From Arenibacterium halophilum (GTDB lineage: Bacteria > Pseudomonadota > Alphaproteobacteria > Rhodobacterales > Rhodobacteraceae): DNA of 64,000 nt. The notes under the pieces were generated by a model that did not search any database, was not told where the DNA came from, and was given only the letters and a program-made list of their open reading frames with translations. Position numbers and translations under genes: made by a program. The stretch is from assembly GCF_005938225.1 (NCBI RefSeq), contig NZ_VCPC01000008.1, positions 47,859 to 111,858 of the forward strand, written 5' to 3'. Within the stretch, counting starts at the first letter, position 1. Each line of letters starts with the position of its first letter. Shown piece by piece: positions 41,681-50,078 of the stretch.

Positions 41681-42562
41681 TCAGATCGGGCGGTCGCCAT
41701 TCACAGTGACCCGATGCATTTCGCGGCGGAACCCGTGATAGTCGTTGAGCGCATAGTGATAGGTACAGCGGTTATCCCAGAACGCGACAGAACCTTCGGC
41801 CCAGCGGAACCGGCAGGTGAATTCGGGCCGCGACGCGTGGCGCACGAGGAAATCGATCAAGGGCTGGCTTTCCTCGCGGGTCATGTTCTCGAACCGCGTG
41901 GTGAAGGCCTGATTGATAAACAGGCACTTGCGCCCGGTTTCGGGGTGGGTGCGCACCACGGGATGCACGGCGGACAGCACCTGCCGCTTGTCCTCGCGCA
42001 GCTTGGTGCTGCGGGTCTTGTTGCGGTCTTCGTCGCCATCCTTGCCACCCAAAAGATAGGCATTGCTGTGGATCGCGTTGAGCCCGTCCAGCATCGCCTT
42101 CATCCCGTCCGATAGGGCGTCATAAGCCATGGACAGGTTCGCAAACAGCGTGTCGCCGCCATAAGGCGGGATTTCGCGCGCATAAAGGATCGACCCCATC
42201 GGCGGCTCGGGCAGAAAGGTGACATCCGTATGCCAGGTATCACCGATATTGTGCTTGGCATCCTTGTCCTTGACCACCGCGAGGATTTCGTCGTGACCGG
42301 GAAGAGGCTCGTAGGTGGGGTGGATGTTCAGCCCACCAAAGCGCCGCCCGAAATCCTTGTGTTGGTCCGGAGTCAGCGATTGATCGCGAAAAAACACCAC
42401 CGAATGTTCAAGAAAGGCGCGATGGATCTCGGCAAATGCCTCTTCCGAGAGATTTGCCAGGTCGACCCCCAGAAGTTCTGCCCCCAGCGACCCGGCCAGC
42501 GGCCGGACGTCTATATGCTGGTAGACCTGCTCTTGCGGCCTGGTCTGGGTCATTGCGGTCAT
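41681..42562 (-). CDS. TauD/TfdA-family Fe(II)/2-oxoglutarate dioxygenase
   Basis: A 293-residue dioxygenase. Iron ligands H111 and D113 are in GDTWHTDVTF and the distal His is H269 in NRCTYHYALNDY; R284 in MHRVTV likely binds 2-oxoglutarate. The family hydroxylates taurine, sulfonates, aryloxyacetates and similar compounds; the true substrate here is unknown. Start ATG 42562 overlaps the stop of the TRAP permease gene (ATGA), so the enzyme is made with the transporter and probably acts on its substrate. Confidence 0.9.
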   Translation of the reverse strand: MTAMTQTRPQEQVYQHIDVRPLAGSLGAELLGVDLANLSEEAFAEIHRAFLEHSVVFFRDQSLTPDQHKDFGRRFGGLNIHPTYEPLPGHDEILAVVKDKDAKHNIGDTWHTDVTFLPEPPMGSILYAREIPPYGGDTLFANLSMAYDALSDGMKAMLDGLNAIHSNAYLLGGKDGDEDRNKTRSTKLREDKRQVLSAVHPVVRTHPETGRKCLFINQAFTTRFENMTREESQPLIDFLVRHASRPEFTCRFRWAEGSVAFWDNRCTYHYALNDYHGFRREMHRVTVNGDRPI

Positions 42563-44568
42563 TGTTCGTACTCCTTCTTTTTCATCTGAAAGGTGCCGGA
42601 TCGCCCGGCGAGAACCGAGCGGATGCCGATGTGCAGCGCGGCCAGCAGCAGACCCGCGAGGTTGAGAAGATTGGAGGGCTCGACGAGGCAATAGGCGATG
42701 CCAAGGTAGAGGATCCGCTCGGGCACGGTTTTGGCGGGATGACCGCTGACCGCGACCCCGAAGGCGACCGCGCCGGCGATTGCAGTGGCGACTGTATACG
42801 CCAATGCCACCAGACCAAATTCGCTGCCGATGATCAGAAGCTCGGGGTTGTAGACAAAGATGAAAGGCATGACGAAGGCCATGCCCGCATATTTCACCGC
42901 CGCATTGCCGGTGGCCGCGACCTTTGCCTCGGCCAGGGCCGCGGCGCCGAAACTGGCGATCATCACCGGTGGCGTAATGAGCGAAAGCACCGCGAAATAC
43001 AGCACGAACATATGTGCGGCGATGATCGGAACGCCAAGTTCAACAAGGATCGGCCCGCCGATAGCGACGGTAACAATGTAGGCCGCTACGGTCGGCATCC
43101 CCATGCCAAGGATCACGCAGGTCACCATGACCAGAAGCAGGGCGATGAACATATGCCCGCCGGTGATCGTCAGCAGCTGGCTCGACAGGCGCAGGCCCAG
43201 ACCGGTTTCGTTGATCACGCCAACGACGATCCCAGCGGCGGCACAGGCCACGGAAGCGATGATGGTCGTTCGCGCGCCGGTATGCAGGCAGTGTACGATA
43301 TCGGTCAGGCTTAGCCGCGTCTCGCGGCGCAGCATCGCGGCGAGGATGGCCACCCCCAGCCCGATCAGCGCGGCCATCATCGGTGAATAACCCACCACCA
43401 GGGCACCCACCAGCGCCGCCAGTGGCAGGATCATGTGTGACAGACGCAGGATTTCGCCCTTCTTGGGCATCATCTCGTCCGGGACGCCGGCCATGTTGTC
43501 GCGCCGGGCGGTCAGGTCGATGGCGACGAAAAGGGACACATAGAACAGCAGCGCAGGCAGGGCGGCTGCTATGATGATATCGGTGTAGGGAATGCCGGTG
43601 ATATCGGCCATCACGAAGGCGACCGCCCCCATGATCGGCGGTGTCAGCTGCCCGCCGGAAGACGCCGCTGCCTCGATCCCGGCGGCATTGTGCGGCTTGA
43701 TCCCGATCCGCTTCATCAGCGGGATGGTCACGGCGCCGGTCGCCATGACGTTTGCTAGCGCGCTGCCCGAGATGCTGCCGAAAGACGCGCTGGTGACCAC
43801 GGCCACCTTCGCGGGCCCGCCCGGCGATCGACCGGTCAGCGCGAGACCGCAGCGTTGGATCAACATGCCCGTCTGCGAGCGTTCGATGAAGGCGCCGAAG
43901 ATGATGAACAGGAAAACATAGGTGGCGATCACCCCGATGGGCGAGCCAAAGATGCCCTTTGTCGTCATGTAGAGGCTGAGGAACAGGTCGGTCGGGTCCA
44001 CCGGGCGATGTCGGAAGATGGAAAAGCTGTTGCCGCCCCATAGCCCATAGGCCAGCACAACCAGCAGCAGGATCGCGATGGGCAGGCCGATGCAGCGCCG
44101 CGACAGTTCAACCACGATGAAGACAAGCGACACGCCCAGCCAGACATCCATCTGCGTGAAGGAATAGAACGCAAAACGTTCCTCGAAATCTGTCGGGTCC
44201 AGAATGGCGTTGAGCGAGGCGGCAATCAGCGCAAGCGCGATCACCGCGTCGATCGTCCAGGTCCAGTCGGGCAAAAGGAAATCCCTGCGCCGCCCCCGGA
44301 GGTCGAAGAAGATCAACCCGATTAAGCCAATCAGCATCAGGTGCAGCGGGCGCAGTACAAAGGTTTCGTAAGCCCCGACAAAGGGAATGTAGATGTGGTA
44401 AAGGCTCGCGCCGACGGCGATCAGGATGCCGACAAGCGCGACCCAGCGGCCCCAGCCTCCGGAACCGGGTCTGCGCAGCAGATCACGCGCGCAGATCCAT
44501 TCGTTGCAGCCCCGTTCACTGCCTGGAGTGCTGAGCTCTGCCGCACCCGGTTGTCTGGAAGATGACAT
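42559..44568 (-). CDS. TRAP transporter fused permease (TAXI type), second system
   Basis: A 669-residue fused TRAP permease. The large-subunit signature AKVAVVTSASFGSISGSALANVMATGAVTIP and SSGGQLTPPIMGAVAFVMADITG are present, and GMGMPTVAAYIVTVAIG in the second half. About 16 membrane segments are expected. It works with the TAXI receptor encoded 90 bases upstream across a strong hairpin. It is not closely alike the system at 10-13 kb, so the two likely serve different substrates. Confidence 0.9.
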   Translation of the reverse strand: MSSSRQPGAAELSTPGSERGCNEWICARDLLRRPGSGGWGRWVALVGILIAVGASLYHIYIPFVGAYETFVLRPLHLMLIGLIGLIFFDLRGRRRDFLLPDWTWTIDAVIALALIAASLNAILDPTDFEERFAFYSFTQMDVWLGVSLVFIVVELSRRCIGLPIAILLLVVLAYGLWGGNSFSIFRHRPVDPTDLFLSLYMTTKGIFGSPIGVIATYVFLFIIFGAFIERSQTGMLIQRCGLALTGRSPGGPAKVAVVTSASFGSISGSALANVMATGAVTIPLMKRIGIKPHNAAGIEAAASSGGQLTPPIMGAVAFVMADITGIPYTDIIIAAALPALLFYVSLFVAIDLTARRDNMAGVPDEMMPKKGEILRLSHMILPLAALVGALVVGYSPMMAALIGLGVAILAAMLRRETRLSLTDIVHCLHTGARTTIIASVACAAAGIVVGVINETGLGLRLSSQLLTITGGHMFIALLLVMVTCVILGMGMPTVAAYIVTVAIGGPILVELGVPIIAAHMFVLYFAVLSLITPPVMIASFGAAALAEAKVAATGNAAVKYAGMAFVMPFIFVYNPELLIIGSEFGLVALAYTVATAIAGAVAFGVAVSGHPAKTVPERILYLGIAYCLVEPSNLLNLAGLLLAALHIGIRSVLAGRSGTFQMKKKEYEQ

Positions 44569-44628
44569 GACGATCCTCGATTGCGGCGGCCCGATACTGG
44601 GCTACCACCAATTGCAGAGTCGGAACGA

Positions 44629-44652
44629 CGCGCGCGGCGGGTGCCGCGCGCG
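44629..44652 (-). other. Hairpin between TAXI receptor and permease genes
   Basis: Ten paired bases (44629-44638 with 44643-44652, core GCGCGCGGC/GCCGCGCGC) around a 4-base loop GGGT. It sits just after the receptor stop. Like the hairpins at 32259 and 36353 it lies between a receptor gene and its permease gene. Confidence 0.55.
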
Positions 44653-44658
44653 CATCGG

Positions 44659-45639
44659 TCAGGACTTGAGAAGCCCGATTTCGCGCCAGTATTGCTCGGC
44701 CCCCGGATGCAGGGGGATGCGAATACCGTTCAGCGCCATCTCGTCGGTCAGTTCCTTGTAGGACGGGTGCGCCTGAATCAGCCGGTCGCGGCTTTCCCAT
44801 GTGGCCTTGGTCAGCGCATAGATGGTTTCATCCGCGACATCCTCGTGGGTGACCACCTGTGTCACCGACCCGGCGGTGACGACCTCCTTGTCCTGCCCGA
44901 TGAAGGTGCCCGCGGGGACGACCATACGCTCGTAATTGAACTTCTCGCTCAGGCGCTCGACCAGATCGTCGTCCATTCCCAGCAGATGACCATCTGCGGT
45001 CGAGAGGATTTCGTTGATTGTCGAATGCGGGATCGACCCGATGACATTCGCCGCCGAGACCACGCCGTCTTTGAACAGGCTCGACATCTCGGGGTAGTCG
45101 GTGTTCACCTCTTCGATCTGGTCCGCGATGCCTACTTCGTTGACGATGTTGCGGAAGGCCGCAAGCCCTGTCATGCCCGCGCGCCCGGGCGCCACGGATT
45201 TGCCTGCAAGATCGGCGTAGCTTTTGATGTCGGGCTTGGCCACGATGCTGAAGTAGGCGGCATTGGTGGACATGATGGCGCGCAAGCCGGGGATGGCCCG
45301 GCCCTCGAAGGCCAGCGTGCCTTTTTGCGCGGCGGTGACATCCATGGCAAAGGAATAGGCGATGTCGATCTTGCCACGTCCGACGCCCTGCAGGTTGGCA
45401 AGGCTGCCGCCGGGGGTGACGGTGGTGGAAATATCAGGCCAGAGGCCCTTGGCGATTTCGGCCATGGTGGCCGCGCCCAAGTACCAGGCCCCGCCTTGTC
45501 CGCCGCCAACCAGGGTTAGATAGTCCGGCGCATCGGCAGCCCGTGCCAGTGTCCCGGCAAGCGATGTACCCGCTGCAAGACCCGCCACAGAGCCAAGTCC
45601 CCTGCGCACGAACGCGCGTCGGTTCAGTGTATTCGCCAT
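44659..45639 (-). CDS. TAXI-family TRAP solute receptor, second system
   Basis: A 326-residue periplasmic receptor. The signal (1-34) has NRRAFVRRGLGSVAGLAAG, which looks like a Tat signal. The mature part has TLVGGGQGGAWYLGAATMAEIAKGL, TPGGSLANLQGVGRGKIDIA, SVAPGRAGMTGLAAF and a TAXI-type end GIRIPLHPGAEQYWREIG. ATG 45639 (MANTLNRR) is chosen; an ATG five codons earlier is possible. It is behind iclR by 50 bases and ahead of the permease. Confidence 0.92.
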   Translation of the reverse strand: MANTLNRRAFVRRGLGSVAGLAAGTSLAGTLARAADAPDYLTLVGGGQGGAWYLGAATMAEIAKGLWPDISTTVTPGGSLANLQGVGRGKIDIAYSFAMDVTAAQKGTLAFEGRAIPGLRAIMSTNAAYFSIVAKPDIKSYADLAGKSVAPGRAGMTGLAAFRNIVNEVGIADQIEEVNTDYPEMSSLFKDGVVSAANVIGSIPHSTINEILSTADGHLLGMDDDLVERLSEKFNYERMVVPAGTFIGQDKEVVTAGSVTQVVTHEDVADETIYALTKATWESRDRLIQAHPSYKELTDEMALNGIRIPLHPGAEQYWREIGLLKS

Positions 45640-45689
45640 GTCTTCTCCTCCCATTTAGAATGATGGCTTTTGCGTATGTCAGGCCGGGG

Positions 45690-46535
45690 TCAGAAGGCCT
45701 CGCGCTCCCGTCGCGGGGGCAGCTGACCGACCCATTCGCTGGCTTGAAAATCGTTGGCCAATTGCACCAGCCGCTCGCCCAGATCGTCCAGGGTGTCGGC
45801 GGGCAGCCGGTGCGACGGGCCGCCACAGTTGAAGGCGGCCAGTGTTTCCGACGACAGGCGCACCGGGGCGCCGACCGCGTTGACGTCATGCTCCCAGCTG
45901 CCAATCGCGCGGCAATAGCCTCGCTCGCGGTATTCGACCATGGCCTGGTTGAAGACGTCGCGCACCTCATCGATCTGGTCGGGATGCTGGCGCGCATAAA
46001 GGTCAAGGATTTCCCGGCGCTCATCCAGTCGCGCGGCGGCGAAATAGGCCCGGCCCATTGCCGTGGTCGCCATCGGCAGGCGCGAGCCGATATCCAGCGG
46101 CAAGGCGCTGACGGTCCGGTTGCGCGACCGTTCGATCAAAACCATCGACAGCCCGTCCCGCAGCCCAAGTGAAACCGTCCCGCCGGACAGGTTTGCGAGG
46201 TCGTGCATCAGGGGCGACGCCACGTGCCGGCGATCGACATTCGCCAGCACCGGATAACCGAGCGTCAGGATCCGCGGGTGCAATTGGTAGTGGCCGATGT
46301 CCTCGCGGAACGACAGGTATCCAAGTTTCATCAACGTATGCGTCAGCCGGGTGATCGTTGATTTCGGCAACCCGGTGCTCCGCGTCAGATCGCCCGCCGA
46401 CATGGTCACCCTGTCAGGGCTGAAGGCCGCAAGGACCGACAGACCGCGCGCAAGGCTCGTCACGAAGTGACGGTCTTTCTCTTCCTGCGCGTCTTGTACT
46501 TGGGTGCCCTTGGGGGCGGGGTCGGTTACGTCCAT
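45690..46535 (-). CDS. IclR-family transcription regulator
   Basis: A 281-residue regulator. The N-terminal winged helix is at about 25-90 (SLARGLSVLAAF, LTRSTGLPKSTITRLTHTLMKLGYL) and the IclR effector domain at about 105-265 (MHDLANLSGGTVSLGLRDGLSMVLIERSR, TAMGRAYFAA, GYCRAIGSWEHDVNAVGAPV). ATG 46535 has GGAGGG upstream. It is the first gene of the TAXI-TauD operon and divergent from an SDR gene. Two CTGCA-N-TGCAG palindromes between them are its likely sites. Confidence 0.92.
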   Translation of the reverse strand: MDVTDPAPKGTQVQDAQEEKDRHFVTSLARGLSVLAAFSPDRVTMSAGDLTRSTGLPKSTITRLTHTLMKLGYLSFREDIGHYQLHPRILTLGYPVLANVDRRHVASPLMHDLANLSGGTVSLGLRDGLSMVLIERSRNRTVSALPLDIGSRLPMATTAMGRAYFAAARLDERREILDLYARQHPDQIDEVRDVFNQAMVEYRERGYCRAIGSWEHDVNAVGAPVRLSSETLAAFNCGGPSHRLPADTLDDLGERLVQLANDFQASEWVGQLPPRREREAF

Positions 46536-46621
46536 CAAAGCCCTCCGGGCCGCTTGCTCTCTGCTTGATCGTTGCGAAACGCTGGCATAGCGTCAGCAGT
46601 AAGTCAAAAAAATAGTACACA

Positions 46622-46656
46622 GTACTGCACTGCAGTACGTATATTCTGCAATGCAG
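46622..46656. promoter_or_regulatory. Paired IclR-type operators
   Basis: GTACTGCACTGCAGTAC (46622-46638) is a perfect palindrome about one central base. CTGCAATGCAG (46646-46656) repeats its core. The centres are 21 bases apart, two helical turns, as expected for two dimers on one face of DNA. The sites lie between iclR and the divergent SDR gene, so one regulator could control both. Confidence 0.7.
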
Positions 46657-46680
46657 TCCTGAGCGCGGAGGAAGATCTTG

Positions 46681-47400
46681 ATGCAACGCCCGGTTACCGT
46701 TGTCACTGGCACGACCCGAGGAATCGGCGCGGCCACCGCCCATATGCTGGCAGAGGCAGGTCATTGTGTTATCGGCACGGGCCGGAAGCGCCCCGAAAAC
46801 ACGCCCGGCCCGTTTTACGAGGTGGATTTCGCCGACGCAGATGCGACGGCAGAGGTGCTGGCGCGAATCGTTGCGGAACATGAGGTCGATCATCTGGTGA
46901 ACAACGCGGGTGTGTCGCAGGCGCGCAGCCTTGAAGATACCACCGTCGCCGATATGGATCTGCACTATCAGGTCAATCTGCGGGCCGCGGTGCAATGCAC
47001 CCAGGCGGTGGTGCCGGGAATGAAAGCCAAGGGGCGCGGCCGGATCGTCAACCTGTCCAGCCGGGTCGTGCTGGGCCGGGCAGATCGCACGCCCTACGCG
47101 GCGGCAAAGGCGGGGTTGCTAAGTCTGTCGCGGGGCTGGGCGCTGGAACTGGCCGCGTTCGGGATCACGGTCAACACCATCGCACCCGGCCCGGTGCGCA
47201 CCGCACTGTTCGATCGGAACCATCCGCCAGGATCTGAGGCGTATAACGCGCTGTTGAAAACCGTGCCAAGCGGGCGGTTCGGCACCCCGGAAGAAATTGC
47301 CGCGCCGATCGCGTTCCTGCTGTCGGATGGTGCCGCCTATATCAACGGGCAGGTTCTGTATGTCTGCGGCGGCGCCAGCGTTGGCTCTGCGCCAGTCTGA
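46681..47400 (+). CDS. Short-chain dehydrogenase/reductase
   Basis: A 239-residue classical SDR. The coenzyme loop TGTTRGIG is at 9-16, NNAG at 74-77 and the catalytic Ser, Tyr and Lys at S126 or S127, Y139 and K143 (TPYAAAKAG). The C-terminal end GGASVG is usual. ATG 46681 is chosen; GGAGGAAG lies upstream. Divergent from iclR with shared operators, it probably oxidises or reduces a product of the TauD-like enzyme or the imported solute. Confidence 0.9.
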   Translation: MQRPVTVVTGTTRGIGAATAHMLAEAGHCVIGTGRKRPENTPGPFYEVDFADADATAEVLARIVAEHEVDHLVNNAGVSQARSLEDTTVADMDLHYQVNLRAAVQCTQAVVPGMKAKGRGRIVNLSSRVVLGRADRTPYAAAKAGLLSLSRGWALELAAFGITVNTIAPGPVRTALFDRNHPPGSEAYNALLKTVPSGRFGTPEEIAAPIAFLLSDGAAYINGQVLYVCGGASVGSAPV

Positions 47401-47481
47401 TCTGGTCTGCAAAATTCCGCATGTCATAGTTTCGCCGGGATCGGGCGCGATACTGGCCTTCTGTTTTTATAGAGGGCATTC

Positions 47482-49140
47482 ATGCGACATCTGGCCATTT
47501 TCGCCACACTATGGATGGCTTTGTGCCCATCGCTTGCGACGGCAGAAGCGCCTATTTCGTCTGATCCAGACGCCCTGAGATCCTTGGTGTACGCGGGCGA
47601 CATCTCCCGCGTGGACGCGGCGCTGGTGGCCGCCCAGCTTGCGGTGGAAGAGGGCGACCTGGACGCCGAAAAGAACCGTCAACTCTACACGATCTTTGCG
47701 GTGACCCATCCCGATGTAATCGCCTTTACCCAGGATTGGCTTGCGGCCAGGCCTGACTCGGCGCAGGCCAAGGTGGCCCGGTCGCTGGTTCTTTCGAACG
47801 CCGCCTGGATCGTGCGCGGGGAAAGGGCGCTCCGCCACACCCACCCCGAAGCGGTCGAAAAATTCGGGGGCTTGCGGGCACAGGCGGCGGACCTTGCGCA
47901 GGCCGCCTATAAGGCCAACCCGAAATTTCTGCCGGCATCGGATGCCGTCATAACGCTCGGCGCGCTTGCGTATGACAAGACCTATGCGATGGAGGTGTTT
48001 CACGCGGTCATGGAGACGACGCCGAACTGGGGCACGCTGACCCGCGCGTTCGGCTTTGCGAACAGGGGCTGGGGCGGTGATGCTCAGATCGTCGAGGCGA
48101 TCTGCGACTATTACGCACCCAAGGTTGATCTGGGCGACCGCGACAGCGCGCGATATTGCCGGATCCAGTTTCTGGTCGAGGGGAAACCCTATAATGGCTG
48201 GTCGCAGATGGCGCTTGATCTGATGCCGCCTGCCGGGGAGGACAGTTGGATCGACGGGCTGCGGTTCACCGCCCGGCTGAACAACCATCCGATGGACCGG
48301 GCCGAAGCCGAGGCGCTGCGCGATATCGTTGTGGAACAGGGCTTCGACAGCCTGCGTTGGGCAACATATTACGACCAGTACATAGCCTACCGGTGGGCGT
48401 TCGACACCCAGACGGAACGGACCCTACAAAAGGTCAAGGTGGGAGCGCTGGCGGCGCTGGAGCACGATCCGTTCAACCCCGAACTGCTCGACATACTGGC
48501 CCGGCAGTCGCATGAGGTTACGAAGGTCGAGATAGAGGTCGATGGCAAGATCCAGACTGGCACCCGCCATACGCCGATCGCGGATTCGCCCAGCCCCGAG
48601 CAGGAATTCGACTATCTGCGGCGCAAGGTTGTCGTGGCGCCCTACGATCCCGAAAACTGGCAGAAGCTGGCTTTGTTGTTCAAGGTCGAGAGCCTTCGTG
48701 GACGTGACGAGCTTGCGGATTTGGCTCTGTGGGAAGGGTATCTTGTCAACGCGGTCTACTACAGCAACTACCAGCTCGAGTATCTGACGAACTATGCCCA
48801 GCGAAAGATCCAGCAGCTTGAGAGCTACGAGCAGCTGGAACCGGGAATGGCGGGTCTGAACGGGTGGTACAGGGCAATCCAGCAGCTGGATCGCACCACG
48901 GATATCGTGTGTCCGATCGTTCGGATCGGCATCCTGATCTACGCGGTGGCACAGTATACCGGGCAAAACCCCGGGCTTGATACGGGTACTGTACAGGTCA
49001 TCGACGGGCTGACCGCAGAAGCGGAAGCGGACGATCTGTGCCCGGGCATGTTGTCTGCACAGCCACAGGACCTGGCGTTTGCCCCGGTCGAGATGGATAT
49101 GATGGGGCAGGTCTTTCCGTTTATCTTGGCTGCGAAATAG
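47482..49140 (+). CDS. Exported protein of unknown function, helical-repeat-like
   Basis: A 552-residue protein with a clear Sec signal (1-21, MRHLAIFATLWMALCPSLATA). The mature part is rich in helices and alanine with TPR-like spacing (for example ALDARGLVYA-type pairs around 30-60, LAQAAYKANPKFLPASDAVITLGALAYD, VVVAPYDPENWQKLALLFKVE). Cys residues at about 209 and 222 and near the C-terminus (CPIVRIG, DLCPGML) may form disulfides. I cannot name its family with confidence. It is 81 bases after the SDR gene but is not obviously part of that pathway. Confidence 0.6.
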   Translation: MRHLAIFATLWMALCPSLATAEAPISSDPDALRSLVYAGDISRVDAALVAAQLAVEEGDLDAEKNRQLYTIFAVTHPDVIAFTQDWLAARPDSAQAKVARSLVLSNAAWIVRGERALRHTHPEAVEKFGGLRAQAADLAQAAYKANPKFLPASDAVITLGALAYDKTYAMEVFHAVMETTPNWGTLTRAFGFANRGWGGDAQIVEAICDYYAPKVDLGDRDSARYCRIQFLVEGKPYNGWSQMALDLMPPAGEDSWIDGLRFTARLNNHPMDRAEAEALRDIVVEQGFDSLRWATYYDQYIAYRWAFDTQTERTLQKVKVGALAALEHDPFNPELLDILARQSHEVTKVEIEVDGKIQTGTRHTPIADSPSPEQEFDYLRRKVVVAPYDPENWQKLALLFKVESLRGRDELADLALWEGYLVNAVYYSNYQLEYLTNYAQRKIQQLESYEQLEPGMAGLNGWYRAIQQLDRTTDIVCPIVRIGILIYAVAQYTGQNPGLDTGTVQVIDGLTAEAEADDLCPGMLSAQPQDLAFAPVEMDMMGQVFPFILAAK

Positions 49141-49249
49141 CGGTCTGTTCTTCTATGTTCACGCATTTGGCCGGTCTGGAAGGCTCTCAGACCGGGTCTG
49201 ACCGTGCACCCGGCCATCTGAAGAACCGCCCGCGACGGCGATCGACCGG

Positions 49250-50077
49250 TCAGGTCAGCGACCGGAGCAGGTCCAGCGCCATCCGGACCGAGGTTACGGC
49301 AAGGAACAGCCCAAAGAACAGCCGCAGCACACGTTGCGGAATGGCGTGGGCGATCTTCACGCCGACACGGGCGAAAACAGTGGTCAGCGGAATGATGACC
49401 GCCGCGGCCAGCAGGTTGACATAGCCCAGCGAGAAGGGCGGCAACCCTTCGGCGCCCAGCCCGGTCAGCACGTAGACAACCGTAGCCGGAAGGCCGATCA
49501 CCAGCCCGATTGCGGCCGAGGTGCCAACGGCCTTGCGGATGTCGTAGCCCAGAAAATTCAGCAGCGGCACGCAGACGGTGCCGCCACCGATGCCCATCAT
49601 CGACGATACCGTGCCCGCAAACACGCCGAAGCCCGCCCAGACGGGTTTGGAGAAGCTGCGCGGGGTGGTGCCGTCGGACTGGCGCGCAAAGATCATGTTC
49701 AGCGCCACGACGGCGGCGATCACCGCGAAAACCCCCATCATGATGCGCCCGTCGATCAGGCCACCGGCGGCCGACCCGATCAAAACACCAACAAGGATGG
49801 ACGGGGCCCAGAGCTTCAGCAGCGAAAAGTCCACCGCGCCCTTGCGATAGTGTCCGCTGGCCGACGACAGCGAGGTGAAGATGATCGTCGCCAGCGATGT
49901 CCCGACCGAGACCTGCATGATCAGCCCGGGTTCCATGTCGGTGAAGGACAGCGCGAAGTAAAGCGCAGGCACGATGACGATGCCGCCACCAACGCCCAGA
50001 AGCCCGGCCAGGATTCCGCCCGCAACACCAGCGCTGACTGCAATGGCGATCAGAGTCAACAGCGTTCCCTGATCCAT
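49250..50077 (-). CDS. TauE/SafE-family permease/exporter
   Basis: A 275-residue membrane protein with about eight hydrophobic segments and the two family repeats, each with a glycine-rich motif (GLLGVGGGIVIVPAL near residue 27; MMGIGGGTVCVPLLNFLGYD near residue 165). The family exports small anions such as sulfite, sulfoacetate or other organic acids. It starts one base after the stop of the gamma-glutamyltransferase gene and is the last gene of that operon, so it may export a product of that hydrolysis. Confidence 0.88.
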   Translation of the reverse strand: MDQGTLLTLIAIAVSAGVAGGILAGLLGVGGGIVIVPALYFALSFTDMEPGLIMQVSVGTSLATIIFTSLSSASGHYRKGAVDFSLLKLWAPSILVGVLIGSAAGGLIDGRIMMGVFAVIAAVVALNMIFARQSDGTTPRSFSKPVWAGFGVFAGTVSSMMGIGGGTVCVPLLNFLGYDIRKAVGTSAAIGLVIGLPATVVYVLTGLGAEGLPPFSLGYVNLLAAAVIIPLTTVFARVGVKIAHAIPQRVLRLFFGLFLAVTSVRMALDLLRSLT

Positions 50078-50078
50078 C

